A stretch of DNA of 64,000 bases. Origin: Amycolatopsis sp. CA-230715. GTDB taxonomy: Bacteria; Actinomycetota; Actinomycetes; Mycobacteriales; Pseudonocardiaceae. The notes beneath the pieces are model-generated. The model was not told where the DNA came from and did not search any database. It was given only the letters and a program-made list of their open reading frames with translations. The number at the start of each line of letters is the position of its first letter. Within the stretch, counting starts at the first letter, position 1. The stretch spans positions 6,199,501-6,263,500 of the forward strand of contig NZ_CP059997.1 of the NCBI RefSeq assembly GCF_018736145.1. The letters are read 5' to 3'. Both the position numbers and the translations under genes were made by a program. This document shows positions 8,266 to 16,177 of the stretch, one piece after another.

Positions 8266-8640
8266 ATGCGCGTGCTGACCACGATGGCGGCGCTGAGCGC
8301 GCTGCTCGCGATCGCGGCCTGCAAACCGGGAACGCCCGATGCCGGTGGCGGCAGGACCTGCTCGACTTCGGTGCCCCGGCCGCGGATCACCGAGCAGGAC
8401 AACGGCAAGACCATCTGCATGGGGCGCAAGGCACCCCTGACGGTGACCTTGCACGGCAGCGCCGGTGATCCGTGGCAGGCGGTGTCCGCGAGCGGGCCGG
8501 TGCTGACCGAGACCGGCAGGCCCGCGGTCTCCGGCGCGGTCACCACCGCCGCCTACCAGTCGAACCGCGCGGGCAGCGGAACCGTTTCGGCCCACCGGAA
8601 ATCGGGCCGGTTCGAGATCACCGTCATCGTGCGCGACTGA
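8266..8640 (+). CDS. Small secreted lipoprotein, unknown function
   Basis: 124 residues. The N-terminus MRVLTTMAALSALLAIAAC is a lipoprotein signal with lipobox LAIAAC, so the mature protein should be lipid-anchored at the outer face of the membrane. The mature part has a further Cys pair (about residues 32 and 51), which may form a disulfide, and a beta-rich tail (PLTVTLHGSAGDP ... FEITVIVRD). RBS GGAGG lies 9 nt before the ATG. It is divergent from lanK and convergent with the SDR gene. In a lantibiotic locus a small lipoprotein could be an immunity (LanI-like) protein, but I see no family match, so this is only a suggestion. Confidence 0.68.
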   Translation: MRVLTTMAALSALLAIAACKPGTPDAGGGRTCSTSVPRPRITEQDNGKTICMGRKAPLTVTLHGSAGDPWQAVSASGPVLTETGRPAVSGAVTTAAYQSNRAGSGTVSAHRKSGRFEITVIVRD

Positions 8641-8647
8641 GTCCTGC

Positions 8648-9352
8648 TCAGAGCATGCCGCCGGCGGCGATCAGGTTCTGGCCGGTGATCCACCGGCCGT
8701 CCCGGCCGGCCAGCATGGCCACGACGTCGGCGATGTCGGCGGGCTCGGCCATCCGGCCGAGCGGGGTGAGCGCGGCGATCGCGGCGGTGGCCTCGTCCGG
8801 CACGGCGTCGCCGTGCACCGGGCCGGGGGAGACGGTGTTGACGGTGATCCGCCGCGGGCCGAGCTGACGGGCGGCCACCTTGGTGAACTGTTCGACGGCG
8901 GCCTTCCCCGCGGCGTAGACGGGGTCGGTGAGGCTCGGCCACGCGGTCGCCGAACTGGAGATGTTGATCACCCGACCGTCCTGGCGCAACCGCGGGATCG
9001 CTTGCTGCAGAACGAAGAACGCCCCCTTGGCGTTCACCGCCATGACGTGGTCGTACCACTGCTCGGTCACTTCGCCGAACACCTTCGCCGAGCCGATGCC
9101 CGCGTTGTTGACCAGGACGTCCAGCTCGGGCACGGCCTCGAACAGCCGCTCGATCTGCGCCGCGTCCGTCACGTCCGCGCGGACGGCCGTGGCCCTGCCG
9201 CCCTTGCCGCGGACCTCGGCCACCACGTCGCGGGCCGCGGTTTCGTCGCTGTGGTAGGAAAAGACGACGTCCGCGCCGTCCTCGGCGAGGCGCAGCACGA
9301 TCGCGCGGCCGATGCCCCGCGAACCACCGGTGACCAGTGCGGTCCTGGTCAT
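8648..9352 (-). CDS. Short-chain dehydrogenase/reductase
   Basis: 234 residues, classical SDR. The cofactor motif TGGSRGIG is at residues 8-15, NNAG is near 86, the catalytic Ser lies in NISSSA, and the YxxxK motif is YAAGK; the tail GQNLIAAGGML is typical. It is an NAD(P)-dependent oxidoreductase with unknown substrate. The ATG at 9352 overlaps the stop of the upstream M16 gene (ATGA), so it is coupled to the peptidase pair. In other lanthipeptide clusters SDRs reduce an N-terminal 2-oxoacyl group (ElxO in epilancin); a similar tailoring role here is possible but unproven. Confidence 0.88.
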   Translation of the reverse strand: MTRTALVTGGSRGIGRAIVLRLAEDGADVVFSYHSDETAARDVVAEVRGKGGRATAVRADVTDAAQIERLFEAVPELDVLVNNAGIGSAKVFGEVTEQWYDHVMAVNAKGAFFVLQQAIPRLRQDGRVINISSSATAWPSLTDPVYAAGKAAVEQFTKVAARQLGPRRITVNTVSPGPVHGDAVPDEATAAIAALTPLGRMAEPADIADVVAMLAGRDGRWITGQNLIAAGGML

Positions 9353-10689
9353 GGCTCCACTCCGTTCCGGCTGACCGGCATGAGCGCGGCGAGCGGGGCC
9401 GCCACTTCCGCCGCGTCGCCGACCACGACGACGACGGCGCTGGGCGGGTTCAGGTAGCGCGCCGCGGCTTCGGTCACCGCGGGCACGTCGGCGTCGACGA
9501 GCCTGCTCGCGTGCTCGCCGAGCCAGTCAAGGCGCAGCCCCTGCGCCGCGAGCTCGGAGACCAGGTTCGCCAGCCCGGACTGCGTGGACATGCTGAGCTG
9601 CCGCACGCCGAGCAGGTACTCCCGCGCCTGGTCGACCTCCGCGGCGCGCACCGGGGTGCAGGCCATCCGGCCGAGCTCGTAGCCGATCTCCAGCACCGCG
9701 GGCGCGGTGACCGCGGTGGCGACGTCGGCCAGCACGGCGACCGCGCTTCCCGCCTGCGGAGAGACCACTGTGGACTTCGCGGAGTACGTGTATCCCTTGT
9801 CCTCCCTGAGGTTCGCGGCCAGCCGCGAGGAGAAAATGCCACCGAAGATCAGGTTCGCGAGGTCCAGTTCCGCGAAGTCGGCGGCACCGGGGCCGGGGCA
9901 CGGCAGGGCGAGCCGCACCGACGACTGCACCGCGCCCGGTGCGTCCAGCAGGCCGATCGGGGTGCCGCCGCGGCAGGCGGGCAGCGGCCGGTGCCGGACC
10001 GGTTCGCCGCCACCGGCGAACCCGGACAGCGCGCGTTCGGCCGTGCGCAAGGCCTGCTGCGGATCGAGGTCCCCGGCCAGCACGAGGCAGGCCGACGCGG
10101 CGCGGACCCGTTCGGCGTGCAGGGCGACGAGATCGGCGGGGGTCACCGCGAGCACGTCCTCCGGCGACGGGGTCGGGCGCGCGTAGACGTGGTCGCCGTA
10201 GAGCCGCCGGTTGAGCGCTTCCAGCGCGCGATGCCCCTGCTGCACCTTGACCACCCGGAGCGCGTCCGCGAACCGCGCGGCCCGCTGCGCGGTCTCGACC
10301 TCGGGATAGCTGGCGGCGGTGAGCACCTCGCCGAGCAGGTCGAGCAGGTCACCGAGGTGCGCCGCCAGCGCGCTGCCGAGGAAGAGCAACCGGTCGGCGT
10401 CGACGGTGGCGCTGAGGCTGCCTCCCATGCGCTGCAGGCGTTTCGCCAGCTCCGCGGTCGGCGTGCGCGAGGTCGCGGAGCACAGCGAATCGGCGAGCAG
10501 CGCGATGGTCGCCGAGTCCGCCTCCGCGCAGGGAATCCGCAGGCGCATTTCCACCAGCGGGATCGACGGCTGCCGTACCGCGAGCACGGTCAGCCCGGAC
10601 GGCAGGGTCACCTCGGCCGACTCCGGCAGCACGAGCGCGCCGCGCGGCAGCAGCGCGGGAACGTCCACATCGGACAGCTGCCCGGTCAT
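9349..10689 (-). CDS. M16 peptidase subunit lacking the zinc motif
   Basis: 446 residues of the M16 (pitrilysin/mitochondrial processing peptidase) fold. The HxxEH zinc motif is absent: the corresponding segment reads LADSLCSATSRTP. The substrate-binding Arg/Tyr region SSRLAANLREDKGYTYS near residue 300 is intact. In two-subunit bacterial M16B peptidases one chain carries zinc and the other the R/Y motif, and this gene is the R/Y partner. It overlaps both neighbours by 4 nt (ATGA), consistent with co-translation and complex formation with the product of 10686. M16 pairs recur in class V and related RiPP clusters, where they are proposed leader peptidases. Confidence 0.87.
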   Translation of the reverse strand: MTGQLSDVDVPALLPRGALVLPESAEVTLPSGLTVLAVRQPSIPLVEMRLRIPCAEADSATIALLADSLCSATSRTPTAELAKRLQRMGGSLSATVDADRLLFLGSALAAHLGDLLDLLGEVLTAASYPEVETAQRAARFADALRVVKVQQGHRALEALNRRLYGDHVYARPTPSPEDVLAVTPADLVALHAERVRAASACLVLAGDLDPQQALRTAERALSGFAGGGEPVRHRPLPACRGGTPIGLLDAPGAVQSSVRLALPCPGPGAADFAELDLANLIFGGIFSSRLAANLREDKGYTYSAKSTVVSPQAGSAVAVLADVATAVTAPAVLEIGYELGRMACTPVRAAEVDQAREYLLGVRQLSMSTQSGLANLVSELAAQGLRLDWLGEHASRLVDADVPAVTEAAARYLNPPSAVVVVVGDAAEVAAPLAALMPVSRNGVEP

Positions 10690-11981
10690 CGCGCGGCCCC
10701 CGGCAGGATTTCGACGACGGCGCGGTGCGCTTCGCCGACCGTCGCCGCAGCGGCGGCGATCTCGTCGCCGGTGAGGGAGGAGAGCAGGCCGGGCAGTTCG
10801 GCGATCAAGGCCGCATCGCCCCGCTGCTGCTCGAAGAGCCCGAACAGCTTCGCCCTGCCGACGACCGAGTCGAGTTCGCGCACCAGCCTGCTCACCGCCA
10901 TCGTCCGCAGCCGGAGCACTTCGTCGTCGTCCAGCCCTTCCGCCGCGATCCGTTCGATCTCCTCGTCGACGACCCGCACCGCCTTGTCCGCCGCACCGCC
11001 GGGGGACAGGAAACCCGACACCACGAACGCGCCGGGATCGCGGACCGCGAGCGAGTCCCCCATCAGGCCGAGCCCGGCGGACACGTCCGCGAGCGTGCCG
11101 TCGGCCTGCACCAGCCGCTGGACCAGCCTCGACGACTCGCCGCCCGCGAGCAGATCGGCGAGCAGCTGGTGGGCGAGGTACGACCGGAATTCGCCGATCG
11201 GGTCGGGGACCCGCCAGCCCGTCGCGAACGCGGCGAGCGGGGCGAGCGGGTCCCGGTGCGCGCCGCGCCGCGACCCGGTGAGCGCCGGTTCGGCGAAGCT
11301 GGGCCGGACGGGGACCGGGCGGGCGGGCACGGTGCCGAAGTGGCGGGCGACCAACGCGGTGGTCTCTTCGACGTCGATGCCGCCCGCTACGCACAGCACC
11401 GCGTTGGCCGGCGCGTAGTACTGCTCGAAGAACGCGTTCGCCTCGGCGACGGTGGCCGAATCGAGATCGACCTGCGAGCCGTAGCCGTCGTGGGTGTTGG
11501 CGAAGCCGTCGAACAGCAGTGGCGGCAGGTGCAGCCACGGAAAACCGCCGTACGGCCGGTTCTTCACGCTGGTGTTGATCTCCTCGGACACCACGTCGAC
11601 CTGGTTGCGCAGGTTTCGCTCGGTGATACGGGGCCCGCGCATCCGGTCGGCTTCCAGGAAGAGCCCGCGTTCCAGCGCGGTGCTGGGCAGGGTCTCGTGG
11701 TAGACGGTGTAGTCGAGGTGGGTGGAACCGTTGAAAGAGCCACCCGCGCCCTGGACGTAGCGGGCGTGCGCTAGTTTCGGCACCTTCTCCGAGCCCTGGA
11801 ACATCAAGTGCTCGAAGAGGTGCGCGAAACCGGTGCGCCCCACCGGTTCGGACCGGATGCCGACGTCGTAGAGCACCGCGATCCCCACCACCGGAACCGC
11901 CGTGCTCGGCGCGAGCACCACCCGCAGCCCGTTCGGCAGGGTGAACCGCTCCAGGCGATCACCGATCAGCGGTTCCGGCAT
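10686..11981 (-). CDS. M16 zinc metallopeptidase, catalytic subunit
   Basis: 431 residues. It carries the inverted zinc motif HLFEH (His 54, Glu 57, His 58) and the downstream acidic ligand region VVSEEINTS (about 131-138). With the zinc-less M16 protein encoded directly after it, it should form a heterodimeric chamber peptidase that cuts unfolded peptides. The most likely job here is removing the lanthipeptide leader (inference). The ATG at 11981 begins MPEPLIGDRLERFTLPNGLRVVL, the usual M16 N-terminus; the preceding in-frame codons look non-coding. It heads the minus-strand group M16-M16-SDR. Confidence 0.9.
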   Translation of the reverse strand: MPEPLIGDRLERFTLPNGLRVVLAPSTAVPVVGIAVLYDVGIRSEPVGRTGFAHLFEHLMFQGSEKVPKLAHARYVQGAGGSFNGSTHLDYTVYHETLPSTALERGLFLEADRMRGPRITERNLRNQVDVVSEEINTSVKNRPYGGFPWLHLPPLLFDGFANTHDGYGSQVDLDSATVAEANAFFEQYYAPANAVLCVAGGIDVEETTALVARHFGTVPARPVPVRPSFAEPALTGSRRGAHRDPLAPLAAFATGWRVPDPIGEFRSYLAHQLLADLLAGGESSRLVQRLVQADGTLADVSAGLGLMGDSLAVRDPGAFVVSGFLSPGGAADKAVRVVDEEIERIAAEGLDDDEVLRLRTMAVSRLVRELDSVVGRAKLFGLFEQQRGDAALIAELPGLLSSLTGDEIAAAAATVGEAHRAVVEILPGAAR

Positions 11982-12015
11982 TGGTCTTCCGTTCTGACGC
12001 GTCGAAGGGGAACGC

Positions 12016-12432
12016 CTATTTGTCGTCGACGTAGATGTCGACCCAGTTGTCGCACCACCCTCCCCCGTTCGGTGCGGGCTGACAGACCGCCACCGAGCCA
12101 CTCCAGTAGCCGCGCGCGACAACCTCGGTGAGGTTGACCGGGATGCTGCCCGGCCCGCACCGCGTCGCGGAGTTTTGATGGCTGATCCACGCGCCGGGGA
12201 AGTGCATCACCTCCATGGTCGCGAAGTAGCAGCCGGAGTCCGCGACGGTCAGCGTCCCGTCGGCGTGCACCTTCCCGTCGTACGGGTGCGGACCGGCCGT
12301 CTCGTAGTGCGCGGTACCGGTCGCCGAGCCGCCGTTGTACCGCGTCGTCCAGTTTTTCGACGCGGCATCCGCGGTGCCTGCCGTGATCAGTACCAGTAGC
12401 GCGGTCGCCACCAGAGCCGTCAGTCTGCGCAT
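12016..12432 (-). CDS. Small secreted protein, unknown function
   Basis: 138 residues with a Sec signal peptide (MRRLTALVATALLVLITAGTADA, likely cut after ADA). The mature protein has four Cys, suggesting two disulfides, and several aromatic and Gly residues (RYNGGSATGTAHYET, GYWSGSVAVCQPAPNGGGWCDNW), consistent with a beta-rich extracellular domain. I recognise no family. It lies 34 nt upstream of the M16 pair on the same strand, so it may share its transcript. Confidence 0.72.
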   Translation of the reverse strand: MRRLTALVATALLVLITAGTADAASKNWTTRYNGGSATGTAHYETAGPHPYDGKVHADGTLTVADSGCYFATMEVMHFPGAWISHQNSATRCGPGSIPVNLTEVVARGYWSGSVAVCQPAPNGGGWCDNWVDIYVDDK

Positions 12433-12525
12433 GGTGTTTCGCCCTCCCCAGGGTTTTCCGTCGTGGACGAGATCACAATTCCCCGGCGGAGCCCGCGCCG
12501 CCAACCGCGAACGGGCTCCCAACCA

Positions 12526-12600
12526 GGCCTGGCCAGGTGGCTACTTCAGCTGGGCGTGGTGGCACGAGGACCGGCCGGTTTCGGCATTTTGGTGGATGCT
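12526..12600 (+). promoter_or_regulatory. Upstream region of first RiPP-like precursor gene
   Basis: Contains GGCCTGGCCAGGTGGCTA (12526-12543), repeated with one mismatch at 13038-13055, and TTGGTGGATGCT (12589-12600), repeated exactly at 13147-13158. The second motif ends 66 nt before the start codon in both cases. Because this spacing is fixed, I read it as a promoter or activator element. Confidence 0.55.
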
Positions 12601-12666
12601 CCCCGAATTGGGCGGCAAATAGTGTCCGGTTCGGTAAAACGCCCGAATCATTTTGAGGAGCCGATC

Positions 12667-12921
12667 ATGAACCGTATCGAGTCCGCCGCGGCCGAGTCGA
12701 ACCTGGAAGTGCTGGAAGTCAGCCGCGACTCCGCGACGCCGGTGCTGACCCCGGTCCTGATCACCGTCACCGCTTTCGCCGTCGGTACCGGTGTCGGCGC
12801 CGTGGACTGCGCGCGTCACGGGTGCATCGACGAAAGCGGCGAAGGCGTGCGGCTGAACGACGTCCGCGAGATGTCGGTCACTGAGCTGATGCAGGCGCGC
12901 CGGGACGCGACTTCCGTGTAA
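12667..12921 (+). CDS. RiPP-like precursor peptide 1 (linaridin-like candidate)
   Basis: 84 residues, nearly identical to the gene at 13225. It starts MNRIESAAAESNLEVLEV, a leader-like part. A hydrophobic, Thr-rich segment (ATPVLTPVLITVTAFAVG, about residues 23-40) follows, then a segment with two Cys (CARHGC) and a charged tail MSVTELMQARRDA. The TPxLTP segment resembles the proline/threonine motif at the start of linaridin cores, and Thr residues could become dehydrobutyrine. GAGGAG lies 7 nt before the ATG. A strong hairpin follows the gene. No named family can be assigned from sequence alone; a small membrane-active peptide is the alternative. Confidence 0.7.
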   Translation: MNRIESAAAESNLEVLEVSRDSATPVLTPVLITVTAFAVGTGVGAVDCARHGCIDESGEGVRLNDVREMSVTELMQARRDATSV

Positions 12922-12939
12922 CCGCCGTCGAAACGCGGC

Positions 12940-12973
12940 ATGCCGGGGAGAGCGGTTGGCTCCCCGGCATTTT
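12940..12973 (+). terminator. Hairpin with T-tail after precursor 1
   Basis: Eleven-bp perfect stem ATGCCGGGGAG / CTCCCCGGCAT with a 9-nt loop and a short TTT tail, 18 nt after the stop codon. It should end the monocistronic precursor mRNA. Confidence 0.75.
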
Positions 12974-13047
12974 CGTGCCGGGAGCAGGGCGGGGCGGGCC
13001 GGTGGACGCGCCACGGGCCGGTCGGGGCGAAGGCTCGGGCCTGCCCA

Positions 13048-13072
13048 GGTGGCTAGGTCGCCGGTAGCCACC
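13048..13072. promoter_or_regulatory. GGTGGCTA-N9-TAGCCACC inverted repeat
   Basis: Perfect 8-nt arms upstream of precursor 2 (152 nt before its start). It is a plausible dimer site for the LuxR-type regulator at 17758 (inference). Only the left half-site is conserved upstream of precursor 1. Confidence 0.45.
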
Positions 13073-13224
13073 CCGAGCGTCCTCAAGGGCCTTGCCGCCG
13101 GAATGGGGTTCGGGTGAGGCTACTGCTCGAGTTCGGTTTCCTCATTTTGGTGGATGCTCGCCGAATCGGGAGGCAAATAGTGTCCGGATCGGCAAATCTG
13201 CCCAATCATCTCGAGGAGCTGACC

Positions 13225-13479
13225 ATGAATAGAATCGAGTCCGCAGCGGCCGAATCGAACCTCGAAGTGCTCGAGGTCAGCCGCGACTCCGCGACCCCGG
13301 TGCTGACCCCGGTCCTGATCACCGTCACCGCCTTCGCCACCGGCGTCGGCGTCGGCGCCGTGCAGTGCGCGCGGCACGGGTGCATCGACGAGAGCGGCGA
13401 CGGGGTGCGGCTGAACGACATCCGCGAGATGTCGGTCAGCGAGCTGCTGCAGGTGCGGCAGGACGCGACTTCCGCGTAA
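13225..13479 (+). CDS. RiPP-like precursor peptide 2 (linaridin-like candidate)
   Basis: 84 residues, differing from precursor 1 at few positions, mostly conservative (for example AVGTGVGAVDC against ATGVGVGAVQC, and MSVSELLQVRQDA in the tail). Leader, TPVLTPVLITVTAF core-like segment, CARHGC and charged tail are all kept. That pattern shows purifying selection after a recent duplication. Its upstream region repeats that of precursor 1, including TTGGTGGATGCT at 13147-13158. A weaker hairpin separates it from the HTTM gene, so read-through into the biosynthetic operon is likely. Confidence 0.7.
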   Translation: MNRIESAAAESNLEVLEVSRDSATPVLTPVLITVTAFATGVGVGAVQCARHGCIDESGDGVRLNDIREMSVSELLQVRQDATSA

Positions 13480-13499
13480 CCCGTAGTCAAGACGGCGGA

Positions 13500-13529
13500 T
13501 GCCGGGGAGCCGCACGCGCTTCCCGGTGT
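13500..13529 (+). terminator. Imperfect hairpin after precursor 2 (attenuator-like)
   Basis: GCCGGGGAGC and GCTTCCCGGT form an imperfect stem around CGCACGC. It resembles the terminator after precursor 1 but is weaker and has no T-tract, which would allow partial read-through and a precursor-rich transcript ratio. Confidence 0.45.
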
Positions 13530-13559
13530 TCGCCGACCATCATCCTTGGGAGAGCACAG

Positions 13560-14384
13560 ATGGCTCAGGTGGACACTCCGCAGGTCGACAAGGTCATCCG
13601 CCAGACGGAGGTGATCAGCGCGACGGGCATCGCGCTCGCCTCGCTCGAATACCTGATGCGCCCCAAGCACTTCGAAGAGTCCGGGCTGCTGAGCTGGCAG
13701 GTCGGCCGCACGAAGTACCGCTGGACGTCGAGGAAGTCCGCCGACGTGCTCAACCCGCTGTTCCGGCCGCCGGGCGTGCAGGGCGTGATCGGTCTGCGCC
13801 TGACCGCCGCGTCGCTGCTGATCGCCCCCGGCGCCAAGCAGAGCGTGCGCACCGCGGCGGTGGCCTACCTCGCCGTTTCCAACTGGCTGCTGCACATCCG
13901 CAACAGTTACGGCACCGACGGCACCGACCACATGAACATGCTCGTCTACGCCGCGCTGACCCTGACCAAGCTCTTCCCCGGTGACACCAAGGCCAAGGAG
14001 ATCTGCACCAAGTTCATCGCGGGCCAGTCGGTGCTGTCCTACCTCGCCGCCGGAGCCGCGAAGGCCGTTTCACCGTACTGGCGCGACGGCAGCGCGATGA
14101 GCGGTGTCTTCCGCACCCACACCTACGGCGAACGCCACGTCGGTGAGCTGTTGAAGAAGTTCCCTTCGCTGGCGAAGGCGGGCGGCTGGGGCACGATCAT
14201 CGGCGAGTCGATCTTCCCGCTGGTCCTGTTCGGCGGCAAGAAGACCGCGGTGTCGCTGCTGGCGACCGGCGCCGCGTTCCACGCGGGCAACGCCGCGTTC
14301 ATGGGCCTCAACCGGTTCCTGTGGGCGTTCTGCTCGACCTACCCGGCGGTCATGCACCACTCCCGAAGCCTCCGCAAGCGCTGA
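13560..14384 (+). CDS. HTTM-domain membrane protein
   Basis: 274 residues with about six membrane segments. Marks of the HTTM family (related to vitamin K-dependent gamma-carboxylase membrane domain) are NSYGTDGTDHMNMLVYAAL, QSVLSYLAAGAAKAVSPYWRDGSAM, IIGESIFPLVLF and AAFHAGNAAFMGLNRFLW. Such proteins occur in peptide-modification or secretion operons, including sdpB for the SDP toxin and, to my recollection, linaridin clusters. GGGAGAG precedes the ATG at 13560. It opens an operon with the ABC exporter, hydrolase, 180-aa protein, LuxR and DCC protein. It is a candidate membrane-bound modification enzyme for the precursors; its reaction is unknown. Confidence 0.75.
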   Translation: MAQVDTPQVDKVIRQTEVISATGIALASLEYLMRPKHFEESGLLSWQVGRTKYRWTSRKSADVLNPLFRPPGVQGVIGLRLTAASLLIAPGAKQSVRTAAVAYLAVSNWLLHIRNSYGTDGTDHMNMLVYAALTLTKLFPGDTKAKEICTKFIAGQSVLSYLAAGAAKAVSPYWRDGSAMSGVFRTHTYGERHVGELLKKFPSLAKAGGWGTIIGESIFPLVLFGGKKTAVSLLATGAAFHAGNAAFMGLNRFLWAFCSTYPAVMHHSRSLRKR

Positions 14385-14404
14385 CGCACCGAAAGAGGCT
14401 CGTC

Positions 14405-16177
14405 ATGGCCGCTCCAGTCGCCGGTGTCTACCGCCGGTTGTTCAGTCTCATCAGGCCCTACCGCGCCGGCCTGTCCGTCGCCGTGGTGCTCGGCCTGATC
14501 AGCAGCGGGCTCGCGCTCGCCCAGCCGATGGTCATCGGCGCGCTGGTCGGCAAGATCGTCGCGGGCGCCCCGGCCACCGTGCCCGCGCTGGCGCTGGGCG
14601 GGCTGTTCCTGACCGATCTGGTGATCGGCGGGGTCGAGGTCTACCTGCTCGGCCGCGCGGGCGCGTCGCTCGTGCTGGACTCCCGCCGCCGCGTCGTGCG
14701 CAGGCTGCTGCGGGCCCCGCTCGGGCTGCACCTGCGGCGGCAGCGGGGCGATCTGTTCACCGCCGCGGTCGCCGACACGGACCTGCTCAAGACCTCCCTC
14801 ATGCAGGGCTTGCTCAACCTCGTGGTGAGCGCGTTGATGGTGGTCGGCTCGGTGGTCCTGATGACCGTCATCGACCCGGTGCTCACACTGTCCACTTTGG
14901 CCGTTCTGCTGCTGTCGGGGATGGCGACGCTGATCGTCGCCAAACGCGTCCGCGCGGCGGGTGTCGAGACGCGGGAACGGGTCGGCGACTTCGCCTCTTC
15001 CTTGCAGCGCGCGATCGGCGCGATCCGCACGGTGAAGCTCAGCAGGGCAGAGGAACGGGAGGAAGCCAGGATCGGCGAGTTCGCCGGGGCCGCCTTCCAC
15101 ACCGGGATGCGCGGCGTCCGGCTCGAGTCGGCGATGGCGCCGATCATGAACCTCGGCATCCAGGGCTCCTTCGCCGCTGTGTTCACCGTCGGCGCGTTCC
15201 GCCTCGCGGGCGGCTCGGTGGACACCGCGCACTTCTCCTCGTACCTGCTGTACCTGCTCTACCTGATCGCGCCGCTGATCAGCCTGTTCACCGCGTTCGC
15301 GCAGATCCAGCTCGGCTTCGCCGCGATGCTGCGGGTCGACGCGGTCGCCGACGTTCCGGAAGAGACCGGCGGCACAAGCGAACCGAAGCCGATGACCGGA
15401 ACCGCACTGTCCTTTGAGGACGTCACGTTCGGCTACCAGCCGGGGGTGCCCACCGTGCGGGGGCTCACGTTCGACATCCCGCGCCGCGGTTTCGTCGCCG
15501 TCGTCGGCCCGTCGGGTGCGGGGAAGTCGACGATCTTCACCCTCGTCGAACGGTTGTGGGACGTGGACTCCGGCCGGATCCTGCTGGCCGGCCAGGACAT
15601 CCGCGACCTGTCGTTGCGCGATCTGCGCGGCAGGGTCGGCTACGTGGAGCAGGACGCGCCGGTGGTGGACGGCACCATCCGCGAGAACCTGGTCTTCGCC
15701 AAACCGGACGCGACCGAGGAGCAGCTCGCCGACGCCGTCGCCAAGGCCAACCTGCGCCGGTGGATCGATGGCCTCGAACACGGCCTGGACACCGAGGTCG
15801 GCGAGTCCGGCACGGCGATCTCCGGCGGGGAGCGCCAGCGCATCGCGATCGCCAGGATGTTGTTGCTGCGCCCCGAAATCCTGCTGCTGGACGAGGCGAC
15901 CTCGCAGCTCGACACCGAGGCGGAGATCGCGCTCGGCACCTCGATCGCCGCGGTGTCCGCGGACTGCGCGGTGCTGGCCATCGCGCACCGGATGGCCACC
16001 GTCGTCGCAGCGGACCGGATCCTGGTCGTCGACGAGGGCAGGCTGCAGGCAGTGGGCGACCACGAGTCGCTGGTCGCCACGAACGAGCTCTACCAGCGCC
16101 TGGTGCGCACCCAGCTCGGCGGGACCGAGCAGGGGAACTGGGCCGTCGAAACCGAACTCGCCGGGAGGATCCGATGA
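14405..16177 (+). CDS. ABC exporter, fused membrane and ATPase domains
   Basis: 590 residues. An N-terminal six-helix membrane domain (about 15-310) is followed by an ATPase domain (about 340-575) with Walker A GPSGAGKST, signature SGGERQRIAIARM, Walker B EILLLDEATSQLD and switch His in AIAHRMATV. This is the multidrug/peptide exporter half-transporter type, acting as a homodimer. No N-terminal C39 peptidase domain is present, so leader removal must come from another protein. AAAGAGG precedes the ATG at 14405. It is the probable exporter of the RiPP-like product. The stop overlaps the next start (ATGA). Confidence 0.92.
   Translation: MAAPVAGVYRRLFSLIRPYRAGLSVAVVLGLISSGLALAQPMVIGALVGKIVAGAPATVPALALGGLFLTDLVIGGVEVYLLGRAGASLVLDSRRRVVRRLLRAPLGLHLRRQRGDLFTAAVADTDLLKTSLMQGLLNLVVSALMVVGSVVLMTVIDPVLTLSTLAVLLLSGMATLIVAKRVRAAGVETRERVGDFASSLQRAIGAIRTVKLSRAEEREEARIGEFAGAAFHTGMRGVRLESAMAPIMNLGIQGSFAAVFTVGAFRLAGGSVDTAHFSSYLLYLLYLIAPLISLFTAFAQIQLGFAAMLRVDAVADVPEETGGTSEPKPMTGTALSFEDVTFGYQPGVPTVRGLTFDIPRRGFVAVVGPSGAGKSTIFTLVERLWDVDSGRILLAGQDIRDLSLRDLRGRVGYVEQDAPVVDGTIRENLVFAKPDATEEQLADAVAKANLRRWIDGLEHGLDTEVGESGTAISGGERQRIAIARMLLLRPEILLLDEATSQLDTEAEIALGTSIAAVSADCAVLAIAHRMATVVAADRILVVDEGRLQAVGDHESLVATNELYQRLVRTQLGGTEQGNWAVETELAGRIR

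Noticed and set aside
14339..16063. Long minus-strand open frame opposite the ABC exporter
   Set aside because: Arg/Gln/Asp-rich shadow; the plus strand has complete ABC motifs.
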